From NCBI GenBank assembly GCA_950106755.1, contig OX467087.1, positions 16,062,047-16,126,046 on the forward strand: 64,000 nt of DNA, read 5' to 3'. The DNA comes from Climacium dendroides. Its lineage: Eukaryota; Streptophyta; Bryopsida; Hypnales; Climaciaceae. Within the stretch, counting starts at the first letter, position 1. Every line of letters starts with the position of its first letter. Positions 12,324 through 25,855 of the stretch are shown here, one piece after another. A program made the translations under genes and the position numbers. Below the pieces are notes generated by a model. The model made no database searches. It was given only the letters and a program-made list of their open reading frames with translations, and was not told the DNA's origin.

Positions 12324-13793
12324 TCACTCTCCATATACTACTGAGATGTACATGGGTGGATCCTCCATATGAAGCCCTTTGTCAACATTGTTTTGAGCTA
12401 TGTGTGCATTAGAAAGAGATGCATCTTGAGTGCCATCAATTACTATAACTTTGTTTACTTTAGGCTGTGGTTCCATTGGAACATCATCTGCATCAACATA
12501 GACAATTAAAAACATGAATAAAGCATCAAACGAAAAAATAATCATGTTAACCAAAAAGCTTCAAAGTGATGATAACAACAAAAGCCAGAGTTATTTGAGA
12601 GCATTACTTGGAAGCACATAATCATGCTCAGCCCCTTCTTGTGCCTTGCCCAACTCTACTGCAAGTCATTGGTGCCCCAAATCAGTCAAGTAGGATCCAA
12701 GATTAGTGTGTTCAAAAAATATTTGAGTCACATCTTCCATTTCAATAGCATCTGGATTCATCATGTATTTCCAAAATGCTGAAGCTCTAGTGTATTCCAT
12801 TCCACCTCGACGGATAGGGAGAACCCATGAAGCTAAAAGAATGTACTGTCCAAAGTGTAGTATGGGCAAAAGAGTGCATGGAAGAGTACTTCCCAATTGC
12901 TTCTTCAACTTGAACCTACAATATATAGCAACCCTTTTGATGAGGTTAGAGTGAGTAAGAACGATTTGGTTCTTCATAAAGAGGGTACCGTACTTGATGT
13001 ACTCCTCAATTCCTTCATCAATGTGGGATTGAATCACATTGCGGTGTACCTACTAGAAATGTTCCTCACCTTTATCTTTGACACAGTATCCCAAAATTCC
13101 AATGAAAGTATGGAGTCCGGTATTACAAAGCACCTTAGTGACAATGTGGTGTCCCACAAGAGCTTTGTTAGCATCATTACAACTAAGACAAATTTTTATG
13201 TGCTTACTAACCATAGCCACTGATGTAGCTAGAAGTCGGCAAACCATTTGCAAGTGAAGTCTAGACAAAGCTCCACTTCTTTCAATGGAATAAAGTCCCA
13301 AGATGCAATCTTTCTCAATGAATTCTTTTGTCTTTTCCAATAGCTCAATGGGGATGTCATCACTACCCATTGAAATGGTAACGTTGACATCCATTTCTTT
13401 GAGCTATGCATGAGATCGTTTTGTAGGCAATTTTTTAGGACTAGCATTTTTCTGGGCCATTTTTTTCAAAGAATTTATTTTCAATGGATTGTACTTCTCA
13501 GCTTGAGTGTTTTCCAATGATTTGGCCTTCTCAACAAAATTGTGTGCAACATTTTCAATAGGTGCTGAAATGCTAGTGACTTGTGTGTTGATGCACTCCT
13601 TTTGTGTTGATGTACCTCTATCGACTACTCCTTTGCGTGGTACCATGTAGAAAGTTTCCTCTAAAATCAATAAATGATTAGTTTGTAATACTAACAAGCA
13701 AAAATTTAGCAATGCATCAAGTTCAAATTCTAGCTTCACACAAAATGCAAGATCCAAACCCCCAAAACAAGTTCCTTGCATCCCTACATGCAT
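12324..13793 (-). pseudogene. Decayed Rep-like HUH endonuclease ORF (Replitron-like transposon remnant)
   Basis: One minus-strand frame stays open from 13793 to 12666, broken only by point stops: TAG at 13404-13406, two adjacent TAGs at 13050-13055 and TGA at 12666-12668. It resumes at 12554-12324, probably after an intron whose acceptor is near 12495. The N-terminal part is Lys/Ser-rich. The central part shows the order expected of Rep catalytic domains: a beta strand (VNVTIS, 13388-13371), SRLHLQM with His at 13256-13254 (motif II, H-U-Q form), and LGYCVKD with the candidate catalytic Tyr at 13088-13086 and Lys three residues on (motif III, YxxK). Next comes a region rich in aromatic and basic residues (13037-12666) that I do not recognise. 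No helicase motif is seen. The HUH call is inference from motif order and spacing; other Rep-derived elements are possible. Confidence 0.5.
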
Positions 13794-16157
13794 CCCTATT
13801 GATATGCATCATTCCAAATTTCCAAATGCACCATTCGAAAAATACAAATTCAAACTCCATAGTAATTACAAACCCTAACTCGACCAATTCTGAATTAGTC
13901 AATTAATTTACTTCAATCCTTTTTTATCGTTGCTTTGCTTTTACAACAATAACTATTGATCACCCCTAGCAACGGGTATAACAATTGTAAGCGCTCTAAT
14001 TTGAATGCATGATCACATCATGTTCAGAAAGAGGGCTAATTAAGGCTAAGGTGGTTCAACTTGATCACACCTGTAACAAGGACCCCCTTGAGTCGTGGGA
14101 ATCAGACAAATACTATAATTGGTATACATCTTTTTGGATACTACTATTCTACCACCCTAGAGTTGAAAGAAAGTATGCTAAAGAGAGGTACAAAGAACTT
14201 TAGAAAACAAAAAGACCAAGAGATCAAGAGCAAACTCCTCAAGAGATCAAGTCAGGATCGTGACCAACAAGATCATAACAAAGTCTGCCAAACTAGTGGT
14301 GATTGCAAAATTTCAAACTGTATTGCCGATGTTTGATATCCTAATTGTTGTTCTTACTCTTAATCAACTGCAATTCTGCAAACCCAAAGGTATGACGTTC
14401 AAGAGAAGCAAGTCACAACATCACTTGCAACTTCATTTATCCGACCACACAATCCCACTACCATGGTGGAAGAGTTACCCTACCTGGATGTTACATTGCT
14501 TGAAGTTGCATCCAATGCCTCGCCTAAAGTTTCTAGGAAAATTGCCAGCTCTTTGCCAAAGAAATTGCTAGCTAAGGAAATCACCACCACCTCTTCAAAA
14601 TCACCACTAAAAAAGGTCGCCACTGCCTCTACCTCTTTAGTGAGGAAATCAATCAGTGAAGAATCAATCGTTGAAGAAATCGTTTGAACATGTCGCCTAT
14701 GGTCGTTTTACAGTCATCTGAACAAGTCACCAAGGAAATTGCAAACCCTAACTCCATGGTAATTTCAAACCCTAACTCGATCGTGTGGCTCATCTTTGAT
14801 CCCTTGATCTTGAGGCTCTTGTTTTTTCTCAACAATATGTTCCATCGACAGTTGGAAAGAGGGTCTCTTCATTTTTTTGAATCCGATCAACGGCTTAGAT
14901 TTTTCGAGGGGGAGGGGGACGCAACTAATACAATATAAAATATTTTTATGGTACATTGTCAAGTGTGGGTGCTAAAATAAAAATGGGACCTTTTGAGTAG
15001 AGATAGAATTAGAGACAATGTAGCAATAAAAATATTTTTTTGTCCACAAGGAGTGTGTCACTGTGTTCTATACCATGTTTGGGATTTTTTTTACTCTCCG
15101 TCCCAAAATGATCTTGGGGAGATCATTATTATTTTTTAAGAAAGATACTTGAGTTAAAAGATAGGGCCCATTTAATTCAAAGAAGGAGAATTTTATATAA
15201 TATGTAGGGCTACTATATGGTTCTTGAAATGCTACATACTCTAATGTATGTAAATTACGCTATGTAAAAACATCATGCAATAGGAATCTTTATTAATAAG
15301 TTAGCCTTGACAAATAGGGGCAGTGCAAAATTTTCATGTAGTACGGGGAGTATTGATGTAGACAAATAGTATGAATGATAAAAGGAACATAGTAAGGAAA
15401 ATCTATAATGAAGGGTGGTTGACTAAAATTGTGCAATAGTACTAGTAGTGTATATATCAAAAAAATTAAGTATAAATGTAAGACATTAACCACAAGTGGT
15501 AGAAATTGTCATATTGCATGAATAGGGAGGTTTATCTTAGTGGATTCAACAAGTAAAAACTATACAACATGAAAATAAAGTTTCTAGTCTATTTAACTTC
15601 AATCTTTGAAGCCATATGTATTAAACACACTCATATTGAATGGGATGTTCAAGGGATAGTTTGAAAGGATTTTGAAGTGTTCAATGGTATATTTGTTACT
15701 AAAAATTGCTACTTGGTCAATGATACTTTAATTGAATTGATTGTTGTTGGTTTCATAGTATATTTCCTATATGTGTATGTAGTAAAAAGAAGGAAAAATT
15801 CGTGAAAAATATAGAGACATGAAAAAATAGACACTTAAATTTTATATGTAAGATATGAATGAATCTACAAAAAACCTTAGGGGATTGGAAATATTCTCCT
15901 TGTAGTTTTTATTGTAAAAATGGTACAATGTTAGAAGATGAAAGTATACAATTGGTTTGAAATTTTTTAGATTTTGTATAAATGTAGTCAATATAAGTTT
16001 AAATCACAAGGAATGATCTCCCTAAGAAAATGATCTTTTGGTCACGTGTTTCCTAAATTAGCTTTAAATTATCTATTGGTATCAAAAGCATATTTAGCAT
16101 GTATGCTATACATGCTATCTAAATAAGTGTGATCCAAAAATAAAATAGTAGACTTAT
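13794..16157. other. AT-rich intergenic DNA with two unrecognised plus-strand frames
   Basis: Overlapping plus frames at 14061-14336 and 14463-14687 encode Lys/Ser-rich peptides, the latter with KKLLAKEITTTSSKSPLKKV. They do not match a family I know and could be part of the neighbouring decayed element or chance. The phrase AAACCCTAACTC with its flank occurs at about 13869 and 14769, suggesting a local duplication. Nothing else was seen. Confidence 0.4.
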
Positions 16158-17069
16158 TTAATTCCTAAAGTTCTTTGACTATGTTTTCACCAAAAACACT
16201 CTAAAACTGCCATTTCTAGTACAAGTACCAAATTTTGACACATATAACCATTGGATCTTGCAATATGCTAACTTGAAAACACGTGGTAAAAATTTCAGAA
16301 ATTTCCACTGCATAGATTGCAATATATAAGCACTCAAATTCATTAAAATCATTTTTTGGGCCCTATGAAAAGTAGGGCAATTGCAATTCATAAGCTCACT
16401 TTTCTTTGGAAAAATGTCCAAAATGGTGGTTCTTCTTTGGATTCTTTTTTCTAGACAAGTTGGCTACATGCTTAAAAAATTTTACATCATTTGGAAATGT
16501 ACAACATCTAAAAAAAATAGTAAGTAGAAAGAAGTAGAGAATGATTCGAAATATAAAATTGTTAAGAATTTTGTTATCGAATTGAAAAATGCCAATCCCA
16601 ATGGTTGAGATGTTGTAATAAACAATCTTCATCCTATTTATTTTATTTTCAAAAAACATTGAAAATGGAGTAAGATAAAGGACTTCAAAGTTCATTTTAG
16701 ACTAAAAAAACCATAATTATCCACACACAAAAACTCCTCATAATTTTCATCTCATTGATCAAAATGTAATGATTCAAAGCTTTTTTTTTCTCTCTATAAC
16801 TTTAATAAACCAATTTCAAATTTTTATTTTCAAAAAAAGTGATTTTTTCTGATTTGCCATATTGTTTAGCCGAGGAAAAAAGTAACCTATTTGGCCATAA
16901 CTTTTGACTCATATTTCCAAATGTCATGAAATTTGGTGCATATAAAAGATATTCCTTGTCCTCACATTCTATTAAAAATTTTGTCTAAATTATACAAATC
17001 TCTAGTTACATGTAGTTGCCCAAAATTTCTATGTTGCCAAAAAACACATGTTGGTCCTTCAGGGGTTAA
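16158..17069 (+). mobile_element. Non-autonomous TTAA-bounded element, copy 1 (family B)
   Basis: Left end TTAATTCCTAAAGTTCTTTG and right end CCTTCAGGGGTTAA form short terminal inverted repeats starting with TTAA. The interior (CCAAAAACACTCTAAAACTG, GCCATTTCTAGTACAAGTAC, GTTGGCTACATGCTT, AGTAAGTAGAAAGAAGTAGA) is shared with the copy at 24275 and partly with 31501-32441, 40758-41310 and 59418-59882. No transposase is present. The TTAA plus C-run ends recall piggyBac-type elements, which is an inference. Confidence 0.55.
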
Positions 17070-18475
17070 AAAAGCGTGCAACTTCTTTTCAACAATGGAT
17101 GCCTAAAAAATGGACCAATACTGTAACTCACTTATTACATGAATTCTAAAATTAATTGACCCACTATTTTAGCCAATATAGCCAATATAATAGACTATTA
17201 AGATCTGTTTGTATCAAGCTATAGATAGGAGCATTGGTTTTAGGTAAAGGCCAACCTTTAATGAAAGAAAGAACAGTTCACAATGAAGCAACAACAGAAC
17301 CAATTTGGATGACTAGCTATCAGGGTTGTAGGAAGTAGGCATTCAAGCATGCTAGGTTTTTAATAATGTTAGGAAGACACGATACGGAAGAAGAGGAAGG
17401 TGTTCTCACTACCCCTATCGGACATAGTGGTGGGGATAGGAGTGGTGTGTTTGGTACATTGTCTCTACTATATGCACCATGGTTGCAAGCGTGCACCACT
17501 TGAGTCCTAGTCGTTGCAAAGGAGATTCTCAAAGGGAGTCTTGTAGTGTTCTGAGTGTTGAGTGTTGGATCATCCTAGCGGCTGTATGCATTGGGAGAAT
17601 AGGTCCAAAAAGTGGTGATTTAAGCCAAAGCAAAGTCGTGGCTATAAAATGGAAAGTATGGATTAGTGATGACTGCCCCTCTTGTGAAGTTGTGTGTGTG
17701 AGGTTGCCGTCGACTACATGAGCTGCTAACGCAGTGCCATCAACAAAGAGGTATTGTTTGCCAAGTACGTCTACCAAGGCCATGATTTTTGCTCTTTGTT
17801 TTTTTTCTAGTGATTGTCTCTCACTTCTTTGCGTCCTACTATTGCAATGCCTTTTTTTTTAAACACATGGACATTTTGCTTCAATGCAATGCCATTTTCA
17901 ATAGACCAATTGGATTGTAGTGGTGTAGGGCTCCTAAATTTAGGTTTTTGAGGGGAGTGCTACATTGTTTTAAATTGCTTTCCTTTAGATGTTTTGGATT
18001 TGTGTCTTTCTTAGCAATCAATTAGAACTAGTCTTGAACGGTTTGGAAGAACATGCTGCTTTACACTTGTCTTGTTCAACACTTTTTCATTTTAGCAGTA
18101 GTGATTAATTTTGGTTTTTTCTAGTGGCTTCTAAGGAAATCATTGAAAAAATTCCTACTGTGATGGATTTGTAGAACAACTCAAACACTACCTTGATGTT
18201 CACAACCTGGCTTTTGTTGCTCCTTTTGAATGTTGATGATGGATGCCCTCTTGAAGTATTAAGTAAAGAGAATGAAGAGGAAGACTTGTTCCCTGCTTTG
18301 CCACAAGATGACAACAACCTAGCTTTGTGACACAATGACCTTAATGACAACCATTCTTCTAAATTTCAGACTATGTGCAACACTGAATGTTTACTATGAC
18401 AAGGCGGATTATTGGATGAAACTACAATCCACAACGTGGTTTTCAAAGTTTTTTCTTTAGCAATACAACTTCAGG
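17070..18475. other. Intergenic DNA upstream of the Harbinger remnant
   Basis: No family was recognised. Plus-strand sequence near 18220-18330 encodes an acidic stretch (LSKENEEEDLFPALPQDD) in a frame with stops. It may belong to the accessory ORF of the transposon downstream, but I see no Myb/SANT motif that would prove it. Confidence 0.35.
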
Positions 18476-19480
18476 ATGACAAAACTGTCCATTTTTGTTC
18501 TTGCAGAAGTCCTCAGACTTCACATGGAAAAAAATATAAGTTACTGCTTGGCTGTTCCTATATTGGTTTGTGTTGTGTGCACCCTCTTCAAGCTAATATA
18601 CAGTGCAAATCTTACCATTTATAGTGAGATGTTTGTCATTGGGAGGAATTCAATCTCAAATATTTTATAGGAGGTTGTCCATGGTATAGTGCTTGCACCA
18701 AAAGATGTCATGGCTATTGGAAGATCGAATGCGAGAAACTCAAAGAAAATTCCACGACTTGTGCTCTTTGTCCATTGTGGTAGGTGCAATTGATGGTGTG
18801 CAAATTTCCATTGCAAAAATGCCTTATGCTTCTGCTAACTACTTCTATTTCAAAACAGGAAGATACAACATGAATTGCCAGACAATGGTAGACAATGAGA
18901 AGCATTTCTTGGATTTATATGTTGATATGCTTGCTCTACAAATGATAGCTGCTTATTGAGGTCTTTTTTGTTCCATTTTGCAATACACGACAATTTCTTT
19001 AGCAATGCTCTTTTAATAAATGGCTTTAGTCCCTATTTTATAACTAATTCTAACTATCGTTTCTTACCTTGGATTGTAGTCCCCCATAGAGAGGGCACTC
19101 AGTTGTTGGTTGCAGAGACACTCCTAAATCAAAAACCATGGAAAGGTTGGTGTGTCATAGAGAATGCCTATGGGATTCTTAAGTAATCATTCCAAAAGTT
19201 GCTTGGGAAATTAGAGCTACAGCTTACTTTTTTGCCTAATGTTGTTGTGAGTTGTAGCATCTTGCACAATATCCTCCTTTAACAATCTTACGATGAAGTG
19301 GAGGAGTTTCTCTAAATTCTTCAAAAGGAGGGTTTGGAGGAAGAGGAGCTAGTGACAAAGAGCTTGTACCTGAAACATGAACCAGCTCTTTATCCCGACG
19401 AAGTTGCTTCCATGCTTGGCCAGGACAAGCAAAATAAACTAGGAGTTTACCTCACAATGAGGCACTATGGGATCTTCTAG
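18476..19480 (+). pseudogene. PIF/Harbinger transposase pseudogene (DDE_Tnp_4)
   Basis: Translation across frames gives the order of a PIF/Harbinger transposase. An N-terminal helix-turn-helix-like part (ANLTIYSEMFVIGRNSISNI) is followed by VVGAIDGVQISI carrying the first Asp (about 18790). Then come STNDSCLL with the second Asp (about 18930) and GWCVIENAYGILK with the Glu (about 19155-19185), followed by FLPNVVVSCSILHNILL. The ORF is broken by a stop near 18667, frameshifts near 18690 and 18925, and in-frame TAA codons after GILK and further on. It is therefore inactive, though all three catalytic acidic positions remain readable. Terminal repeats and the 3-bp target duplication were not located. 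Confidence 0.8.
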
Positions 19481-20809
19481 CATCTCTGGTAAGGATATTC
19501 ACTCACCATATCAAGGGACTGTTGTTCAATGGCATTGTTTGTTCTATTTGGTAGTAAAGGCTAAACACTTGTGTTAACTTTGGAATTTAGAGTGGCAAAG
19601 GTTTGAGTGTATTGTTTATACTAGGATAAACACCCTTTATTTATTTAAACTTTGTATAAAGAAAATGGTAAAGGTCCCTAGTGTTTGTCTACATATGAAG
19701 TGGTAGTCTGAATTGCAGAAGTGCATGGTCAGCCAATGATGCACTTTACGGTGCATCACTTATTTTCTCCATCATTGACTGGATTTGCTACTTTTTATTA
19801 GCTATAGTGTACTACTAATCAAGTATGTATAGAGTGCATGTGTTTACTATGACGGTCACTGGCAGTGGTATTCACAATTGTTCTCACTTCATATTGCAGG
19901 GATAAACAAGTGGTCTACAATGTGATAAAAACTGCAACAATGAAACAAAGGCCAAGAACGTTTTCTAGACGTAGAATAGATTGTAGGAAGTTAGGCCGGG
20001 AGGTTGTCTCCTACTTTGGCGTCTATATCATCAGGTAGTGTATAGTCTGTATATGCAAAGTATTTGGTAGCTTCAGGGTTATGTATTAGAGGTGTATTGG
20101 TTGCAACAGTGGACTACCGTGCTGCACCACCATGTCTACCAATGTTTTGTGTAGACCCATAGTTGTTGTAAATATTTTTGTTGTTGTTGTAAATATTGTT
20201 GTTGTTGGCAATCGATAAACCTTTGTCTAAAACTAGTGTTAGTTGTACCAAATACTTTACCATTTCTGTTCGCTTGAGGATTACTATACAAGCATTATCA
20301 TTAGTTGTAGTTGTAGGTTCATATAGTTGTCTGTCTCTGTTGTATTGGTAACTCATTTGCTTAGTGAAGAGACGGAGATGGATATCTAGTTTTGAGCACT
20401 TGACAGCCAACGCTTTGTCTACTATACATTTCGAATGCCATGACGGTGTTGTAATGTGGGTTGTTTACAGTTTGAAGATGCCATTTGTCATGACCCAAAT
20501 AACACCTTATAGCTTAAATGGACTCACCACACTTTACTTTCAATGTTACTTGAATCTCAAATCATTAGCATTACACATGTCATACATCCACAATGTTAGT
20601 TTCTATTTTCCAACTCAAGTTACCAAGTTCCAATCTCCGGACACTGGACATGTCACTTGGTAATATAGGATGGAACTTCCATTGATGTCTAAGCACTCAG
20701 TGGAGGCACTAATCTCCACTGATGCTAACTGCTCTTGAATGTCGCTCCAACTCCATTCTAGGCCCATGAGTATTTGCACTTGCATTTTGTAACTAATTGA
20801 GACTCATAT
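19481..20809. other. Intergenic DNA, nothing recognised
   Basis: A TTGTTGTTG-rich stretch lies near 20160-20215. The minus-strand frame across it (20114-20410) is Asn-rich because of the triplets and is not a credible gene. Confidence 0.5.
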
Positions 20810-22850
20810 CTCAGGATACATTAAAAAAGGCCTAGCAAGGAGTGGGACTCCATCCAAACAGTGCCACATGACACCTACACTAGTGTTCCATGGTGCTTTG
20901 GACCCGATGGTGAACTTGCATCACCCACCTTAAGTCACTAGGATTCACCAAGGCTCCAAAAGAGAGTGAAGGGGGAGACCAACCCCTCCTATAGTACTTT
21001 TTATGGCATTTGGCAAAACTCCCAATCCTAAGTCGAAAGAGATTCCCAAGTACACTTGGATTATGGAAGACCACCCACTTCCAACTGAAATCATGACGTT
21101 ACGCCACTGTTTGGACTTTCAAAAGGTGTAACTTTGCGGTAATAACTTCAAATCCTACATGCAAGCCCATTTTGAATATTTATGCAACGAGTAGATGCCG
21201 ACGAACCGCTCACTCATCTCATTTGGACAAGTTCTTACAAAGTTATGGCCCTTCAAAGATTCAGATTCATCAGAAGAGATGTCACGCCTTCACCATAGCC
21301 CTTCTCTTGGCCATAACTTTTAATTTTTAGCTTAGAACCTTGTGATTCTTGTCGATCTAGCTTTCTGATATTCTTAGCTTTCTAATGATATGCTACATGC
21401 CATATTTCCATGAAGGATTCATTGGAAACCTTTCACTCCTAGCGTTAAGTGTCTCGGCGTCATCAAGACACCACCAAATTTGAACAACCATAACTTTTAG
21501 CTCACAAGTCCAAATCACACATTCTTTAGACGGTTGGATGTGTATTTTTAAGGGCGTTCCAAGCATATATGATACACAAACATAACTTTCAAATCCAAGT
21601 TTCTATTGCACCCTATTTGCTTGGAAGACACTCATTTCTCCCTTTTTAGGCTCTTGTAAGGCTTGGGAAGTCACCTCCAAGGTCTCCCTTACTTACTAAG
21701 GTACTTTGGACATCTCAAGGAAATAGGGATGTGACACCATCTAAGTAAAAAAGTCATTGGTTCCAAAGTTTATAAATAGCTTCTTAGCAGGGTCAAAGTT
21801 TTACAAGTAGTCTCATTGGAAGGTTTCGAGGTCCATTTATCCCATATTGTTGGTAGGATTGATTCCTTTAGGGGTTATTTAAGGCTTGGCCTTCATTGTT
21901 GTTGAACCTTATTTTCTCACTAGTACTTTGATTTTTTGGCTTTAAAAACTTGAAACCATACTTTAGACTACACTTTTTGCTTGAGGGGGTCACTTAGAGT
22001 GTCCATTAAAAACCATGTGCAAACAAAACTTTGGACCCTCTATATACTTTTTGAATTTTAAATAAAATGAAATGACAAAAATATAAATAGATTTTTTTAC
22101 TTTGAAAGTTTATGTTTTGAATTATTGATATTTTTATTTATTAATAATAATTAGTTATAAATTTTTGAAGTAAAAAGATACATTATAGAATTGAAAAATA
22201 ACTTTCATATCCCTATATTATATAAAAAAAAATTGTTTAAAAAATGAAAAAAAAATTCTAAAAATAACTCTCTATTGAAAGTTCATTTGAGTTGAATATT
22301 GATGCAATAGTCATCTAAATGTGTTCTCTAAAAATATTTGAGTTAAAAAACATGCCATTTTAGTGCATTTTTAACCTCTTCTAGAAATCATTCCATATTT
22401 TATTTGAGTTTGAAATTTTGAGAGTAGAATCTTATAGTCATTAGTAAACAATGCTCAAAATTTGAAGTTAAAATTATAGTTTATTAGAAACCACTTGTTC
22501 ACACGTGGTTTGTTGTAGTAGAACTAAGTGCACCTCCTAAGATTTTTTTTAAGCGTTTGCATTTGAAACTGTATTTTATAAGGGTTGCTTTTACTTTTGT
22601 ATTTTGAGAGGTTTCTCAATTCTGGAGGGAGTTATGTAATCAAACTTGAATGGTCTTTGAGTGCTACCATTCCTCTTGGGTTGAATGTAGAGATCTAGGT
22701 TTTTGTGGAGAGAAACCACTAAAGCAATAGCAATGACCTCTTTTAGTTGAGAGTTACTTTCTTTTCACTTTTGTGACTAGTGTAGGGTTTGGTTTAGGGG
22801 TCCCTTTGTCTTCTTCTTTCACTTTTCATTTCCACAACTAGAAGCCCTAT
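20810..22850. repeat. Possible solo-LTR-like block
   Basis: A non-coding block containing phrases typical of long plant LTRs, such as TGGCCATAACTTTTAATTTT, CCATAACTTTTAGCTCACAA and, at 22620-22720, a segment resembling an LTR R/U5 region with GGTTTTTGTGGAGAGAAACC. No gag-pol, primer-binding site or paired LTR was found and the borders are guesses. Confidence 0.2.
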
Positions 22851-24274
22851 GCTTTTTCAAATATATTATGAATCTTACAACAACAACCCTTGTTGTTTTT
22901 GTGGCTTCGGCAATTATTGTATGATCGGAGATGGTTTTCCTTTTAACTGTCATTTTTCCTAGTTGTTGTGGGACTACAATTGCACTTATGTCGGAGGAAT
23001 TAAGCACTTGTGGTATAGCGCTAGGTCACTAGGTGGTACACCCACGAAAGTCCTATTACATATGTCACCAATTACTTGAGATTGAATGATGAGAATTGAA
23101 AGAGTCTATATATTGGGTATGGATCTAGACCAACTTTTGGCTTCTAGAACTTATAGTAATTTCAATTCAAGGCATAAAATTACTAAAAAATTTGCAATCC
23201 CCATGATTTCTATCTTCCTACATGGCACAAAATTTACATTGCCTTATATTACTCCAAAACATGCACAAAGTTGCTTATGTAGTTGACTATAGGTGGTTCT
23301 ACCATAGTATGATTAAGAATCAGAAGTTTGCACATTATTGATTTATGTGCAATCTTCTAAGTCGGTGATGTTCCAATTCACAACTTGATTTACAAGAAAT
23401 GGAGTGGGAGATTGAACCTACAATTAATTCAATTTAGTCATTATTTAAGGTAACTTAGACAAGCCTATTACCACCCTAATTTGTAATTTGAATATCTTGG
23501 GCCAACTCAAAAAGGGCACATATTTTTCAAAGGTGTGTGCTTGTTTCATAAATCAAACCCAAGTGGAATTATAATTTTTTGGTGAAAGTTGTAATTTCTA
23601 TAAATTTCTAAAATGGTTTGCCATGAAATTACAAAACTACCTATAGATAGAGTGAAGTCATAAATGTCCCATAAACAACCTCCATTTTTATGTATTTAAT
23701 GGCACTTAAGTATTCACCAATAAAGAATTGACACATTACCCCTTGTTGGCATTAATACACTGATTTTGTCAAAAAAATGAATAGATTTGAATGAGTTTTG
23801 TGGGGTCAAAAGTAGAATGACAAAATTAGGTAGTTGACAAAAATGGGTTGGTCTATCTTATAGGTTGAAATTACAATTTTATTAAATAGATTATAATAAT
23901 TAGTCATCAATAGACTTTAGGTATATAGACTTACTCTCCTTTTACGTCATTTTGATTGTAACTATATATTCTTTTATCAATGAAGGAAAAAAAAAACTAT
24001 ATGTATGATTATGCAATCGATGAGAGGTAAAAAACTTTATACTTATAAAATCTACTTTAAAAGAGGTGTACTCTTGATTTTCATAGATTTTTGTCCATTC
24101 AAATATTGCTATGGGTTGCATAAGTTTGTGGTATAAGGTGTACATTTGGTGCCAACAATGCTAGTGTGTCATATAGAGATGTGAGCCTACAAGCCTTGAA
24201 TCAAGTTGTAGGTATGTGCCTACAACATTTGAAGGTGTTTATAACATATATACCTATTACGTAATACCCACATC
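22851..24274. other. AT-rich intergenic DNA, nothing recognised
   Basis: No coding or transposon signature. A 24-base phrase GTGGTATAAGGTGT(A/G)CATTTGGTGCC near 24128 recurs near 27350. Confidence 0.5.
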
Positions 24275-25090
24275 TTAACCCCTAAAGTTTTTTGACTATG
24301 CTTTCACCAAAAATGCTCTAAAACTGCCATTTGTAGTACAAGTACCAAATTTTAAAAAACAAAACATTTTTGGACATATGTAACCATAGATTATTGTAGT
24401 ACATTGTTTTCAAAATATGTAAAAAAAAATTTCAAAATTTTTCACCATGTAGATTGCAAGATATTAGCGTTTGAAGTGACAAAAATCTTTTGGGGGGGCT
24501 TGCAATGGGGTCACATTTGTATGAAAAAATGTATGAAATCGTAGTGTTTCTTTAAATTCATTCTTCAAGTCAAGTTGGCTACATGCTTGAAAATTTTGAG
24601 ATCATTTGGAATTGTATAACATATAGGAAAAAAATAGTAAGTAGAAAGAAGTAGAAAACAATTCAAAATACTAAATTGTTAACAATTTATATATGGAATT
24701 GAAAAATGTCAATTCCAATGTTTGTAATGTTGTTACAAACAATCTACACCTAATATTCTTATTTTTTTTCAAGAATATTGAAAATTGAGTTAAATAAAGG
24801 ACTTCAAAGTTTATCTTGGAGTAGAAATTTTGTAACTTCCTGCAAACTACCTCCAAACTAGAATTCCTCATAACTTTCATCTCAATCAAAATGGAATGAT
24901 TCAAAGCTTTCCACATTAAGTGTTTTTTATGTTTTTTTTCTTTCCTTTTTAGACTTTAATTCTAGGATTTATTCATGTTTTTTTTCAAAAAAGTCTACTG
25001 CTATTTTATACATCTTTTACAAACATAACTTTTGCATTTGGCATTCAAATTGTGCTTTCTTGCATTCTTTGGAGGTATGATTTGTAATCA
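24275..25090 (+). mobile_element. TTAA-bounded element family B, copy 2, 3' truncated
   Basis: The left end is intact (TTAACCCCTAAAGTTTTTTG at 24275). The interior follows copy 1 for about 650 bp, including CTCTAAAACTGCCATTTGTA, GTTGGCTACATGCTT and AGTAAGTAGAAAGAAGTAGA. No right TTAA end was found; similarity fades before the TA-repeat at 25095. Confidence 0.55.
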
Positions 25091-25094
25091 AGAT

Positions 25095-25115
25095 TATATA
25101 TATATATATATATAT
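25095..25115. repeat. (TA)n microsatellite
   Basis: About ten TA units. Confidence 0.9.
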
Positions 25116-25855
25116 GTCTTTGGTTCAAACTTGTGTTAAAAGAAAGGGATAGCTCAATTAGGTGGACTACCTAAATACTTTGTACCAACAAGATCAAGCT
25201 ATATTAAAATCATCTTTATGGTTGATATCTTGATCCCTCTTACAATGATACACAGTAAGCAGAACAACCTCCAAATACTGTCTCCTTGTCTAATTCCTTT
25301 AATAAAAAGATCTAATGATGTGTAGGCCCAATGCTTTAAAATCCTCACATTCAAAGTTGATTATGAAGCCAATTGGGTTGCTATATAATATATGGCATGC
25401 GGTGTTTGTTACACTCATCTTCTACTAGTTTGAGAGAAACTCAAGCACTCAATGCCACCATGTTTTATGAGACCATGTTTTTTGAGTCATTTGTGAACTC
25501 AAGACATGGAGTGGGTTTCAGTTTTTTCTTGTGATCAAAAGTGTGGTTTAAGAACTAGGCTACAAAAATGGTGCTAGGATCCCAAAATAGCAACCAACAA
25601 GTGTTACAATTTTCCATAAGCAATTTAGATGATTATAATCTTTGAACAATTTTGCATTGTTTTTGAATATGATTGAAGGTTTTCTTTGGTGGATATACAA
25701 TAACAAGTAGTAGTAACTTGCAGACACCTCGTACACATTGATTGGCACACTAATAGTTTATTGGTTGGCATGGATACAGGTGAGAGTTATCACCTCCTAA
25801 GGATTTTTTTCAAAAATCTCCAAACGAATTGATGGATGCACGAAGAGAATGTATT
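25116..25855. other. AT-rich intergenic DNA, nothing recognised
   Basis: No feature could be supported. Confidence 0.5.

Noticed and set aside
12324..13793. Integrated plant DNA virus (geminivirus-like) as the source of the Rep-like frame
   Set aside because: No capsid or helicase part is seen and the downstream region does not look viral; a Rep-encoding transposon fits better.
20114..20410. Asn-rich minus-strand frame
   Set aside because: The composition comes from a TTGTTG triplet repeat; there are no other gene features.
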